Assembly (NCBI GenBank): GCA_023667345.1
Contig: JAMPAF010000002.1
Location: 1-64,000 of the forward strand
Length of the DNA stretch: 64,000 nt
Source of the DNA: Clostridiales bacterium
Lineage (GTDB): Bacteria; Bacillota; Clostridia; Christensenellales; Borkfalkiaceae
Reading direction: 5' to 3'
The translations under genes and the position numbers were made by a program. Each line of letters starts with the position of its first letter. Positions within the stretch are counted from its first letter, which is position 1. The notes beneath the pieces were generated by a model. That model was not told the DNA's origin. It searched no databases and was given only the letters and a program-made list of their open reading frames with translations. Positions 15,122-24,040 of the stretch are shown here, piece after piece.

Positions 15122-16447
15122 TTATTTTAAACTGTCGGGAACGACGTCGTTTCTTACGAGGTCCTCGAACGTCTGCTTTTTTATTATAGTCTCCGCCTTG
15201 CCGTCTTTAACCAGAACCGCCTGCGGAATAAAATTGCGGTTGTAGTTGCTTGCCATGGAATAATGGTACGCGCCCGTAGACAGCACGGCGAGAATATCCC
15301 CGCTTTCTACTTCGGGCAGAGGAATATCGACGCCTATCAAATCTCCACTTTCGCAGCACTTCCCCGCAATGCTCACCTTCTGAATGTTTTCAGCGTTCAC
15401 GTCCGCCGCCTTTAAGACCGTGTACTTTGACTGGTAGAGCGAATATCTCGGATTTTCGAACATACCGCCGTCGATTGCCACGTACTTTCGTATGCCGGGG
15501 ATATCCTTAATCGAGCCGACGGTGTATAAAGTTATGCCCGCCTCGCCCACAATCGAGCGCCCCGGCTCGATTAAAAGATACGGAAGGCGCATATTTAATT
15601 CCTTCGTCCTGTCTTTGACGGTATTTATAAGGGCAAGCAAATATTCCGCGTAGTTGCTTTCTGTAAATTTGGGGTCCTCGTCCGTATAGTAGATGCCGAA
15701 GCCGCCGCCCATATTCAGAATTTCCGCCTCGAAACCCACTTCACTTTTGACCGCGGACATAAAATCAATCATATTCTGTGCGGCAAGCGAAAAGGACTGC
15801 TTTTCGAAAATCTGCGAACCGATATGGCAGTGATATCCCTTTAAATTCAAATTTTTAAGCGATAAAACGTGTTTTGTGTAGTCAAGCGCGGTGTTGTCGC
15901 GGATAGAAAATCCGAATTTGGAATCTGTTCTCGCCGTCTGAACGAACGCATGAGTGTGCGCCTCGACGCCGGGATTAACCCTTATTAAAACGGGCTGTTT
16001 CACCTTGTGTTCCGCCGCGATTTCATTTAAGATATCAGCCTCGCGGTAGGAATCGATTACAACGCCGCCGACGCCCGCTTCGACCGCCTGAACAAGCTCT
16101 TCATAGGTTTTGTTGTTGCCGTGCACATAGATATTTTTTGCGTTGAAGCCCGCCTTTAAAGCCGTGTAGAGCTCGCCGCCCGAAACGGCGTCGCAGCCAA
16201 TGCCCTCCTGCTCGGCAATGCGGTACATCGCAAGGCACGAAAAGGCTTTTGACGCGTACAGCACGTTGCCGTTGCCGCCGTAATACTTGTCTATCGTGTC
16301 TTTAAAGACGCGCATCATATTGCGGATATACTGCTCGTCATAGACGTAAAGCGGAGTGCCGAACCGCTCTGCAAGTCTGAGAGCGTCGCACCCGCCTATT
16401 TCGAGATGCCCCGCGGCGTTCGCCTTTAACGTGTTTCTGCTGTTCAT
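15122..16447 (-). CDS. lysA: Diaminopimelate decarboxylase
   Basis: A 441-residue PLP enzyme (fold III) making L-lysine from meso-diaminopimelate. The PLP lysine lies in VLYASKAFS (about residue 65), followed by HCHIGSQ, GGGFGIYY, EPGRSIVGEAG and CCESGD. Length is normal. The start is an ATG at 16447 directly after TTTTTT; the Shine-Dalgarno AAAGGTCG is inside a hairpin described separately. No lysine riboswitch was seen. Confidence 0.94.
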   Translation of the reverse strand: MNSRNTLKANAAGHLEIGGCDALRLAERFGTPLYVYDEQYIRNMMRVFKDTIDKYYGGNGNVLYASKAFSCLAMYRIAEQEGIGCDAVSGGELYTALKAGFNAKNIYVHGNNKTYEELVQAVEAGVGGVVIDSYREADILNEIAAEHKVKQPVLIRVNPGVEAHTHAFVQTARTDSKFGFSIRDNTALDYTKHVLSLKNLNLKGYHCHIGSQIFEKQSFSLAAQNMIDFMSAVKSEVGFEAEILNMGGGFGIYYTDEDPKFTESNYAEYLLALINTVKDRTKELNMRLPYLLIEPGRSIVGEAGITLYTVGSIKDIPGIRKYVAIDGGMFENPRYSLYQSKYTVLKAADVNAENIQKVSIAGKCCESGDLIGVDIPLPEVESGDILAVLSTGAYHYSMASNYNRNFIPQAVLVKDGKAETIIKKQTFEDLVRNDVVPDSLK

Positions 16448-16452
16448 AAAAA

Positions 16453-16562
16453 ACGACCTTTAAAAAAATCTATACATTTAAATTTTATCAAAGGTCGTGA
16501 AATTAGTCAAATATATTGGGGATATTTTACCAATTATATACAATATAATTGATTTTCGGCAA
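16453..16562 (-). promoter_or_regulatory. lysA promoter and leader hairpin
   Basis: TTGCCG (16562-16557) and TATAAT (16538-16533) with an 18-bp spacer form a promoter immediately after the stop of the dac gene. In the leader ACGACCTTT (16498-16490) is perfectly complementary to AAAGGTCGT (16461-16453), which holds the Shine-Dalgarno sequence of lysA, and is followed by TTTTTT and then the ATG. The structure can be read as a terminator or as a sequestering hairpin. Regulation is inferred. Confidence 0.5.
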
Positions 16563-16565
16563 TTT

Positions 16566-17741
16566 TTAAAGCGTCCATTCGCCCGCAACTTTTTTGAAAA
16601 AGTCGCCGTAGCTTGCCTTGTCGGCGTCCTCCGCCGCAACCAAATCAACCGTGTCGTAGAGTATGCCGTCCTTGTACACCTCGATTTTGCCGACTGCGTC
16701 GCCCTTCTTTACGGGTGCCTTTATATCGTAGGCTACAACCTTGCGTTCGATTTCGGGCGTAACGTTATTTGCGGTAAACACATAGCACGAACGCGCGGGA
16801 CGCACGCATATCGCCGTCTTTTTAGAACAGTCTACGAAAAATTTGTCGTTGAGGTTTACGTCCTTATCGAGGACAACCGCATTTTTGTAGTTGGCAAAGC
16901 CGTAGTTGAACATATTTATCGCCGACTTGAAGCGGTTGTCGCTGTTATCCGCGCCCAAAACGACGGAAACAAGGCGCATGCTGTCCCTCTTCGCCGTCGA
17001 AGCAAGACAGAAGCCCGCCTGATTTGTAAAGCCGGTTTTGCCGCCGTCACAAGCCGAATATTTTTTTATGAGCTTGTTTGTGTTGGTAATCGTCGTGGTT
17101 CTGTCGTCTGGGTGGCTGAAATCTTCGAGCCATATCTTGCTATATTTGAAGTACTCTTCATTTTGTAATAGGTTTGAAAACATTACGGCGACGTCTTTTG
17201 CGCACGAATACTGGGTCTCTTTGGGGAGACCGGTACAGTTGGCAAACAAGGTGTTGTCGCACCCGAGCTCTTCGGCGCGCCTGTTCATTGCCGCAACAAA
17301 GCTCTCCTCGCTACCGCTAATACTTTCGGATACCGCCACGCAGCTATCGTTCGCCGAGCAGACCACAATGCTCTTTATAAGTTCGGTAAGCGGATAGGTG
17401 AGCCCCGCCTGCAAAAACACCTGCGAGCCGCCCATTCCCGCCGCTCTCTCACTTATGGTTATGTTGTCGGTCAGCGAAAGCTTTCCCTCTGCGATAGCGT
17501 CGAAACATAAAGTCAAAGTCATAACTTTGCAAACGCTGGCAATGGGCATGCGCTTGGTTTCGTTCAGTTTGTAAATGCACTCGCCCGAGTTGTAATCGCA
17601 AAGATATGCACTCTTACAATTTACGGCAAGTTGATTATCCTCTGCGAACGCCGCAGTCGCGGGTGCGCCCGCCCCGCCGAAAACCGCCGCAACGCCGCCT
17701 AATAAACTAAATGACAGAATAGTCGTAATAATCTTTTTCAT
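16566..17741 (-). CDS. D-alanyl-D-alanine carboxypeptidase (DacF family)
   Basis: A 391-residue secreted penicillin-binding protein: signal peptide at residues 1-32 (MKKIITTILSFSLLGGVAAV), SxxK (SVCK), SAN, KTG (GGKTGFTNQAG) and a C-terminal beta-domain of about 100 residues as in PBP5. ATG 17741 is chosen over a longer frame starting at 17990 because the extension encodes no signal peptide and overlaps the neighbouring gene. A 9-bp inverted repeat (17712-17720 and 17749-17757) brackets the start codon. Confidence 0.88.
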   Translation of the reverse strand: MKKIITTILSFSLLGGVAAVFGGAGAPATAAFAEDNQLAVNCKSAYLCDYNSGECIYKLNETKRMPIASVCKVMTLTLCFDAIAEGKLSLTDNITISERAAGMGGSQVFLQAGLTYPLTELIKSIVVCSANDSCVAVSESISGSEESFVAAMNRRAEELGCDNTLFANCTGLPKETQYSCAKDVAVMFSNLLQNEEYFKYSKIWLEDFSHPDDRTTTITNTNKLIKKYSACDGGKTGFTNQAGFCLASTAKRDSMRLVSVVLGADNSDNRFKSAINMFNYGFANYKNAVVLDKDVNLNDKFFVDCSKKTAICVRPARSCYVFTANNVTPEIERKVVAYDIKAPVKKGDAVGKIEVYKDGILYDTVDLVAAEDADKASYGDFFKKVAGEWTL

Positions 17742-17770
17742 ACTACTTATTCTGTCAAAAAATTTATTAT

Positions 17771-18313
17771 TTATACTATAACTACAATTACTCTGAATAC
17801 GACGTTTACAAGCAAAAGCAGTATAACCGTATTTAAAAGCGCCAAAACAGCGGGGCAGATAAACGAGTACGGCGCGCAGATTTGTCTGCACTGCTCGCGT
17901 AAAATTATGAAAAACGCCACCGAGCACAAAAACGACGGAATAAATACCAAAATTGCTACGATTATTCCCTCGGTTCCGAAAAGCGTGCACAAAATCGCTA
18001 TGTAAAGCGCGGTAAAAAGCGTTCTTAAAAACAGCACGGGGTATGCTAAAATTCTGAATTTTGTAAAATACGAAAGTAAAAATACGACGTACAGATATAC
18101 GAGCTCGCTTAATATGTGAGATAAAAATAATCTGCCGCTGTTGAAGTTAAATACGTAATAAATGTAAATATTGGCAAAATCGAACACATAATTGCTTATA
18201 CTATTCAATTTGAATAGTACTATGCCACATATAATAGCGGCTAAAATGACAATTAAATCAGCAATCAGATATCTTATATCCCATTTAAATTTACTACATT
18301 TAAAAATCCTCAT
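17771..18313 (-). CDS. Polytopic membrane protein, possibly SpoIIM-like
   Basis: A 180-residue protein with about five hydrophobic segments (near residues 18-36, 60-82, 95-120, 122-145 and 155-178). Its size and location just before a DacF-type gene suggest a diverged stage II sporulation protein M, but no decisive motif is visible. Its ATG at 18313 lies inside the hairpin 18305-18332 and no ribosome site is clear. It could equally be an unrelated membrane orphan. Confidence 0.45.
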   Translation of the reverse strand: MRIFKCSKFKWDIRYLIADLIVILAAIICGIVLFKLNSISNYVFDFANIYIYYVFNFNSGRLFLSHILSELVYLYVVFLLSYFTKFRILAYPVLFLRTLFTALYIAILCTLFGTEGIIVAILVFIPSFLCSVAFFIILREQCRQICAPYSFICPAVLALLNTVILLLLVNVVFRVIVVIV

Positions 18314-18332
18314 ATACAATTATATGAGGATT
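18305..18332 (-). terminator. Perfect 12-bp hairpin, probable original spoIVB terminator
   Basis: AATCCTCATATA (18305-18316) and TATATGAGGATT (18321-18332) pair perfectly around CAAT, and the minus strand continues with TTT. It lies 9 bp beyond a 21-bp copy of the spoIVB 3' end (18341-18361), exactly where the terminator of spoIVB would be if the cassette between the repeats were absent. It also covers the start of the next gene. Confidence 0.6.
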
Positions 18333-18340
18333 ATATCTTT

Positions 18341-18361
18341 AATATGAACTTGTCATATTAT
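18341..18361. repeat. Left 21-bp direct repeat of the spoIVB-end cassette
   Basis: Exact copy of 21277-21297. It is a dyad: AATATGA and TCATATT flank the 5-nt centre ACTTG. On the minus strand it encodes the last six residues of SpoIVB (NMTSSY) followed by TAA, with no upstream part of that gene. The 2.9 kb between the copies carries four genes. Confidence 0.85.
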
Positions 18362-18385
18362 AAAGGATTTGCTACTTATATTAGT

Positions 18386-18817
18386 CTATTCGCTTTGATT
18401 ATTTGCAACTGAAATTAAATTTGAAGCAAAACTTTTTACTTCGACGATGTCGTTATCGTTGGGGCGTCCGCGATGGAATAACATAAACTTTCCTCTGCAA
18501 TAAAAGTTTTTGTCAAGCACGGTAACGCCTTTTTTCTCAAGCTCTTTTTTTATTTGCGGATAGGCTCGCTCCGCAAGCGCAGACGTGGAAAATACTGCCA
18601 CGCTGCCAACCGTATCCTTATTAAGCAAAGGAATAAATTCCATAACCTTTTTATCTATTCCGCCGGCATAAACCGACGCGCCCAAAAACAGTAAATCGAT
18701 ATGACCGTCAACAGGCACGGATAAATCACGTGCTGTGCAACCCGCTTGTTCTGCGATAGCTTCCGCAAGTTTTTGCGTATTACCCGACCTTGAATAGTAC
18801 CTTACTTCAATTTTCAT
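18386..18817 (-). CDS. Flavodoxin-domain protein
   Basis: A 143-residue protein with the phosphate-binding loop YYSRSGNTQKLAEAI (residues 7-21) typical of short-chain flavodoxins, then DLLFLGASVYAGGID and VAVFSTSALAE. It would bind FMN and carry electrons or act on a protoporphyrin-like substrate. It overlaps the ABC ATPase gene by 11 nt, so it belongs to the same cassette operon. Its redox partner is unknown. Confidence 0.85.
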   Translation of the reverse strand: MKIEVRYYSRSGNTQKLAEAIAEQAGCTARDLSVPVDGHIDLLFLGASVYAGGIDKKVMEFIPLLNKDTVGSVAVFSTSALAERAYPQIKKELEKKGVTVLDKNFYCRGKFMLFHRGRPNDNDIVEVKSFASNLISVANNQSE

Positions 18818-19499
18818 TTTTTTCCTCCGAACTATTTATTTTTGTAAGTATGCCGTTTTCTAAGCGATACACAGTATCTACCAAATCGAGTATGCGCTCG
18901 TCATGCGTAACCATTACGGCACATTTTTCGTATTTTTTAACTTCCGCCCGTATCATTTCCACAACCTGTCTGCCGTGCGGTGCATCAAGATTTGCCGTAG
19001 GCTCGTCTGCAAGTATTACGTCGGGATTATTGACGAATGCGCGGGCGATAGCGACGCGCTGTTTTTCTCCGCCCGACATTTCAGACGGATATTGAACGGC
19101 ACATTTCTCTATGTCCAATTCCTTAAATAAAGCGTCTATATTCGGGCTATCCGCATTTTTATTTTGAAAAACTGAAAGCTGCTCTTTTGCTCTTAAATAC
19201 GGCAATAATTGATGATTTTGAAAGACAAAGCCAATATGCTCAAGGCGCAGTTTTGTCCACTGCTTCTTATTTTCGTCGGATAAATTCCGACCTGCAATAC
19301 AAACCTTTCCGGAATCGGGCGCAAGCAGCAATCCGGCTATCGTTAAAAGCGTGCTTTTACCCGAACCGGACGGACCTACTATCGCTACAAACTCGCCTTT
19401 TTCTACACAGAGCGATACCTCGTTTAACACTACATTTTGTCCGCTTCCGTCGCGGTAAGCTTTGACGATATGTTCAAGGCACAAAATAACTTCGCTCAT
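18807..19499 (-). CDS. ABC transporter ATP-binding protein, LolD/MacB type
   Basis: A 230-residue ATPase with Walker A GPSGSGKST, a Q-loop VFQNHQLLP, signature MSGGEKQRVAIARAF and Walker B VILADEP. The E/Q/H residues are intact. It pairs with the FtsX-type permease encoded just upstream, with a 4-nt overlap. Such pairs export peptides or lipoproteins or sense cell-envelope stress; the actual substrate is unknown. Confidence 0.9.
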   Translation of the reverse strand: MSEVILCLEHIVKAYRDGSGQNVVLNEVSLCVEKGEFVAIVGPSGSGKSTLLTIAGLLLAPDSGKVCIAGRNLSDENKKQWTKLRLEHIGFVFQNHQLLPYLRAKEQLSVFQNKNADSPNIDALFKELDIEKCAVQYPSEMSGGEKQRVAIARAFVNNPDVILADEPTANLDAPHGRQVVEMIRAEVKKYEKCAVMVTHDERILDLVDTVYRLENGILTKINSSEEKNEN

Positions 19500-20602
19500 T
19501 CGTCCGCACCTCCTATCACTTTCATAGGGTCGACTTTCGATATGCTTAATATGGAAATCAAGCTGCTTGCTATCGAGATTGCGATAAACGCCGCCGCAAT
19601 TATAAACACGTTGCCGACTTTAAGATAGAACGGCATTGTCGGCGGTATTACGAGCGACATTATAAATGTAAATAAACCTGCAACCACCGTGCCGAACACA
19701 GCCACTATACAAACCTGTATAGTAACTATTGCCGCAAGGCTTTTCATATTTACGCCGATTGCCTTCATAACGCCGAATTGTTTGTGCTTTTGAATTGTGA
19801 GGATAAAGTAGAATACGCCGATAACTGCCGCCGTTACGACGACAAGCACCCAAATAATCATCGTTATCGTTAAGTGCTCGGCTTTATAAGACGGAATGTT
19901 TTCTATGATTTCCGATTTAGGTACAAGCTCTGCTCCGTCAATATTTATATTCTTTATATCCTTGCCTTTTATAACAATGGTATGATAGGTAAGATTATAC
20001 GTCGGGTTAAGCTCCTTCCTTATGGCGGCATAACTGTCAAGCGAAATAAACCCTATCGAGGTATGCCCGTACATACTGTCCTCGGCAAAACCCACGACCG
20101 TAAATTCAAGTCCCGACGACGAATCGTAAACGGTATCGCCGATAGATATTCCCTCACGCGTAAAACTCTCGTCCAACACGATAGGGTGTTGCGCTTCCGA
20201 CTCGTTAAGCTTATTGCCCTTTATTGCTTTGGGCGCTAAAAAGCTGTTCGGCTCGATAGCAAAATACGTTACGTTAATCTTTTCGGACTCTCCGCTTTTG
20301 GATAAATACATCCGCTGAATATTAAGCGGGGCAAGCTTTGCGCTTGTCTGAGTTTTTAATTGCTCATATTTTTCCGTTTCTAACTCTGACACGGTTATAA
20401 GCTTTTCGGCAGACTCGTTTAGCAAAAAATAATCCGCGTCGATGTTATCTATGCCGGATACGACTGCCCGTCCGAGTCCCTCGACCAAACCCGACAAAAA
20501 CAAAACCATAAAGACGAGCAATACAATTACGACTTCGATAAGAATGTATTTCTTTTTATTGTACAACAGTTCTTTTAATGCCAATTTGAAAGCCATATTC
20601 AC
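19496..20602 (-). CDS. ABC transporter permease, FtsX/MacB type
   Basis: A 368-residue protein with one membrane segment near residues 17-39, a long extracytoplasmic domain (residues 40-245) and three C-terminal membrane segments (about 248-268, 292-320 and 335-355) with the conserved GVMKAIGVNMK stretch between them. This is the MacB-like FtsX topology. ATGA overlaps connect it with both neighbours in the cassette operon. Confidence 0.88.
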   Translation of the reverse strand: MNMAFKLALKELLYNKKKYILIEVVIVLLVFMVLFLSGLVEGLGRAVVSGIDNIDADYFLLNESAEKLITVSELETEKYEQLKTQTSAKLAPLNIQRMYLSKSGESEKINVTYFAIEPNSFLAPKAIKGNKLNESEAQHPIVLDESFTREGISIGDTVYDSSSGLEFTVVGFAEDSMYGHTSIGFISLDSYAAIRKELNPTYNLTYHTIVIKGKDIKNINIDGAELVPKSEIIENIPSYKAEHLTITMIIWVLVVVTAAVIGVFYFILTIQKHKQFGVMKAIGVNMKSLAAIVTIQVCIVAVFGTVVAGLFTFIMSLVIPPTMPFYLKVGNVFIIAAAFIAISIASSLISILSISKVDPMKVIGGADE

Positions 20603-21057
20603 CTCGCCTTGAATTTATCGGTTGCGCTTTTCATACCGTCGCTCATTTGTTGCAGCAGAGAATTTGCTTCTTCTATCGATTGCTTTATTCTTTCCGAGCC
20701 TATCTTATCGAATATTTCCGCTTCGATTTGCACGAGCGGAACAATGCTTTCATTTACAAATCCCTTGCCCGTTTCCGTCAACGTAATATCCTTTTCGCGT
20801 TTATCTGTTTCGGACGACCGGAATTCTATCAGTGATTTGCTTTTAAGACTCTGCGCAACGCGGTTTACCGACTGCTTGGGAATGCAGAACATAATGCCCA
20901 CATCTTTTTGAGTTATGCGCTCTTGCCGATTTAAAATATATAAAGTAAGCAATTCATAATAACTTAAACCGTGCGCCTCGGCATAGTTTGCGTACAATGA
21001 CACACACTTACGCAAAAAATCGTTGAGAGCGATTGTATAATTGGTTTTATCAATCAT
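20599..21057 (-). CDS. MarR-family transcriptional regulator
   Basis: A 152-residue winged-helix regulator with the characteristic LSYYELLTLYILNRQE and ITQKDVGIMFCIPKQSVN, then the wing (SSETDKREKDITLTETGK). It is the first gene of the cassette operon and would autoregulate through the dyad at 21078-21099 just upstream. Start ATG at 21057 follows AAGGTT. Inducer unknown. Confidence 0.88.
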   Translation of the reverse strand: MIDKTNYTIALNDFLRKCVSLYANYAEAHGLSYYELLTLYILNRQERITQKDVGIMFCIPKQSVNRVAQSLKSKSLIEFRSSETDKREKDITLTETGKGFVNESIVPLVQIEAEIFDKIGSERIKQSIEEANSLLQQMSDGMKSATDKFKAR

Positions 21058-21077
21058 TAATATAACCTTAACAAACT

Positions 21078-21099
21078 ATTAGTCTCAAACGAGACTAAT
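21078..21099. promoter_or_regulatory. Dyad operator of the MarR operon
   Basis: ATTAGTCTC (21078-21086) and GAGACTAAT (21091-21099) are perfect inverted repeats around AAAC. They lie between a TTGACA-N17-TAAACT promoter candidate (minus strand, about 21137-21109) and the marR start, the usual position of a MarR operator. The remaining 21100-21274 holds no gene that I can see. Confidence 0.65.
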
Positions 21100-21274
21100 T
21101 ATAGTTTATCAAATAATTAATGAGCTGTCAACGATTTTATTAACTGAATTGTGAGAGTTCATATCCGTTGATACTACGCAAAATAAAAATCGGTCAAACC
21201 AAGAAATATGATTTAACTGATTTTTATCTGTTTATGTCTAATATTATGCTTTTATATTCTTAATTATCTAATAA

Positions 21275-22297
21275 TCAATATGAACTTGTCATATTATCTA
21301 TTGAAATGCCGTAACCGCGCGTTGGATCATTAACAAACACGTGGGTTACCGCGCCTATCAATTTGCCGTTTTGCACGATGGGACTTCCGCTCATGCCTTG
21401 CACAATGCCGCCCGCCCTTTCGAGAATACGTTTATCGTTGATTTTTATTACAAAGTTGCGATTGTCTTTATTTTCGGCATCTACCTTTACAATCGAAATT
21501 TCGTATTTGTCACAGCTCTCGCCGCTTAAAGTCGAATAGATATAAGCCTTGCCCACAGTTGCCTCTGCGACGCTCCCTTTCTTAACCCGTTTCAGGTTCG
21601 AAACGTTGAAATCTTTTGAAACGTCTCCGAAAATTCCGCACTTGGTGTTTTCCTTAATTGCGCCGAACATATGTGAGTTGTCGAAAAAACCTTTAAGTTC
21701 GCCGGGATTGCCGCGCAAACCCTTCTTCACGTCGTAAATCGAGCAGCCGTACAGACAACCGCCATTTATATCGATTATCTTGCCGTTTTCGTCGTTTACG
21801 GGGTGACCGAGCGAGCCGAATTTGTTGTTGGTTTTGTCGATATAGGTAACTGTTCCTATCCCGTTTATGCTGTCTTTAACCAAAAGCCCGAGCTTCTTTT
21901 TGCCGCTCGATTTATCAAAAGCGGGTTGCAGGGAAATATCCAGCGTTTCGCCGCCGCGCAAAATTTTTAAATTATATTTGGATAAGTCCTCTGCAAGTGC
22001 TTCCGTCAGCTTATTTGCCGAGGTAATCTCTATATCATTTAGCTTTTTGATTATATCGCCGCTCTTAATTCCACCTTCCCTTGCGGGGCAAACCATGCCG
22101 CTTTCGGTATTGATTTCGCACATTCCGATAACTTCTACGTTCTGCGTATTGAGCACGAACCCCGCGGGGAAGCCGCCTATATAGAATTCGTCCTCCGAAG
22201 TCGCCGCAAAAACGCGCGAAACCGAGAGACAGCAAACAACGGCGGCGATAAAAATAACGCCCAACAGGATTTTTGTAAACTTTTTAAAAGAAAGCAT
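21275..22297 (-). CDS. spoIVB: SpoIVB serine peptidase
   Basis: A 340-residue sporulation protease that triggers pro-sigma-K processing. There is an N-terminal membrane anchor (residues 10-30), a PDZ domain (near 75-135), GSLGHPVND with the catalytic His, and GMSGSPIVQ with the catalytic Ser, followed by GAVTHVFVNDPT. The C-terminus NMTSSY is encoded inside the right direct repeat (21277-21297). spo0A does not follow, unlike in most relatives; the next gene is the MarR cassette. Confidence 0.93.
   Translation of the reverse strand: MLSFKKFTKILLGVIFIAAVVCCLSVSRVFAATSEDEFYIGGFPAGFVLNTQNVEVIGMCEINTESGMVCPAREGGIKSGDIIKKLNDIEITSANKLTEALAEDLSKYNLKILRGGETLDISLQPAFDKSSGKKKLGLLVKDSINGIGTVTYIDKTNNKFGSLGHPVNDENGKIIDINGGCLYGCSIYDVKKGLRGNPGELKGFFDNSHMFGAIKENTKCGIFGDVSKDFNVSNLKRVKKGSVAEATVGKAYIYSTLSGESCDKYEISIVKVDAENKDNRNFVIKINDKRILERAGGIVQGMSGSPIVQNGKLIGAVTHVFVNDPTRGYGISIDNMTSSY
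21277..21297. repeat. Right 21-bp direct repeat, inside the 3' end of spoIVB
   Basis: Exact second copy of 18341-18361, encoding the C-terminal residues of SpoIVB. Adjacent bases differ outside the 21 bp. The copy here provides TGA as the spoIVB stop, the left copy provides TAA. Confidence 0.85.
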
Positions 22298-22357
22298 ACA
22301 AATATTGTGGGCAGTTATACTTTAAATATTCAGTTTAATATCCGCAATTTGTCAATG

Positions 22358-24040
22358 TCAAAAGTTACCGAATTGCCTTAAAAGTTCTTCGGCGTGTTCG
22401 CGCGCCGCGTCGGTGGAAATGCTTCCCGTCAGCCGCACGATTTCTTCAACTCTCTCCGCTTTGGAAAGCTGTTTAATGCTCGTTACGGTCTTTTCTCCGT
22501 CACCGTCGCTTTTGGAAATCAAATACTGCGCGCTTGCCGCCGCGCACACCTGCGGAAGATGCGAAACGGCGATTATCTGCGTGTCGGCGCTTATGGATAT
22601 AAACTTATCAGCAACCGTTTTTGCCGTAATACCGCTTATTCCCGCGTCGATTTCGTCGAAAATGTACGTCGATATACCGTTGATACCCTTTAACTGCGTC
22701 TTGACGGCAAGCATAAATCTGCTCATTTCGCCGCCGCTTATAACCTTGCTGAGCGGCTTGGGCGGCTCGCCTTTGTTTGCCGAGAACATAAAACAGATTT
22801 TGTCTGCGCCGCTGCCGTTTACTTCTATATTTTGCTTATCGTAGTCGTTAAATTCCACGAAAAATTTTGCGTTGGGAATATTTAACGATTTTAGTTGCTC
22901 TTCAACGGCTGCGCAAAAGTTTTTGCAACTTAATTTACGAAGGTTAGAAAGCTTTAAACAGACGGAAAAAATTTTGTCGTCGGCATCTTTGATTTGCTTT
23001 GAAATTTTTTCAAGTTCCGCCGCCGCGTCGTTTAAGCAGTCGTATTGCGCCCTTGCGCTATCGAGATATTCTAAAATTCTCTCCTCGTCCGCGCCGTATT
23101 TTCGTGTGAGCGACTTAATTAAATCGAGTCTTTCGTCGACGGCTTTCGCCTCGCCTTCGTCGAAATTGAGCCCGTCCGCAAGGTCGGAAACCGTGTCCCG
23201 CAAATCTTCCGCTTCAATGGACAAATTGTCGAGCCTTTCGCAAACCGCTTCGTACTCTTTATCAATATCCGCAATGCCGCTAATTTGTCTGTGAGCCGCC
23301 GAAAGCAGGTCGATACAGCCGTTGTCCGCGCTTAAAATTTCCCTTACGGCGCAGATTGACGATATAACCCTCTCGGCGTTGTCAAAGAGCTTCTTTTTGG
23401 TTTTAAGTTGCTCGGTTTCGCCAACCGAAATATTCGCCCTCTCAATCTCATCAATCTGATAGGCGAGAATGTCCTGCCTCTGCGCCCGCTCCTGCTCGCT
23501 CCCGCCAAGCTGTGCGATTTTATTCTCGCACTCCTTTTTAAAGGAAAGCAAGCCAGCAAGTTCGCCTTTAAGCTTAATAAGTTCGTCGCCGCAGAGCGTG
23601 TCGATAACGTTTAACTGGTTATTTTCGCTTAAAAGAAAAAAATGCTCGCTCTGTCCGTGAACGTCCACAAGATGCGCGGCAATTTTTTTGAGCATACCGC
23701 CTGTTACGGTATTCCCGTTGACTTTAATCGAGCCCTTTCCCTCTTGGGTAAACTTCCTCGAAATTATGAGCGTATCATCGGCTTCGATATCCAACTCTTC
23801 TAAAATACGCGCCGCCGCGCTGCCGCAAGGCAGCGAAAACTCGGCTTTGACAAGTGCCTCTTCGGCGCCGTATCTTATCATGGACTTATCCGCTTTCGAG
23901 CCCAAAACGAAATTAATTGAGTCGAGAATAACAGATTTGCCCGAACCCGTCTCACCCGAAAGCACGTTGAATTTACCGTCGAAAGATATATCCGCCTCTT
24001 CGATTAAAGCAACGTTTTTAATGTACAGTCGTTCGAGCAT
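22358..24040 (-). CDS. recN: DNA repair protein RecN
   Basis: A 560-residue SMC-like ATPase involved in double-strand-break repair. Walker A GETGSGKSV near residue 30, a central coiled-coil region, a signature VISGGEMSRFMLAVK and Walker B TYIFDEIDAGISG are all visible. Length is normal. The ATG overlaps the argR stop by one base (TAATG), so the two are coupled. argR-recN is a standard Firmicute pair. Confidence 0.95.
   Translation of the reverse strand: MLERLYIKNVALIEEADISFDGKFNVLSGETGSGKSVILDSINFVLGSKADKSMIRYGAEEALVKAEFSLPCGSAAARILEELDIEADDTLIISRKFTQEGKGSIKVNGNTVTGGMLKKIAAHLVDVHGQSEHFFLLSENNQLNVIDTLCGDELIKLKGELAGLLSFKKECENKIAQLGGSEQERAQRQDILAYQIDEIERANISVGETEQLKTKKKLFDNAERVISSICAVREILSADNGCIDLLSAAHRQISGIADIDKEYEAVCERLDNLSIEAEDLRDTVSDLADGLNFDEGEAKAVDERLDLIKSLTRKYGADEERILEYLDSARAQYDCLNDAAAELEKISKQIKDADDKIFSVCLKLSNLRKLSCKNFCAAVEEQLKSLNIPNAKFFVEFNDYDKQNIEVNGSGADKICFMFSANKGEPPKPLSKVISGGEMSRFMLAVKTQLKGINGISTYIFDEIDAGISGITAKTVADKFISISADTQIIAVSHLPQVCAAASAQYLISKSDGDGEKTVTSIKQLSKAERVEEIVRLTGSISTDAAREHAEELLRQFGNF

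Noticed and set aside
16566..17990. 474-residue version of the second carboxypeptidase
   Set aside because: The first 83 residues lie in the neighbouring gene's antisense frame and carry no signal peptide; the true protein begins at 17741 with a classical signal.
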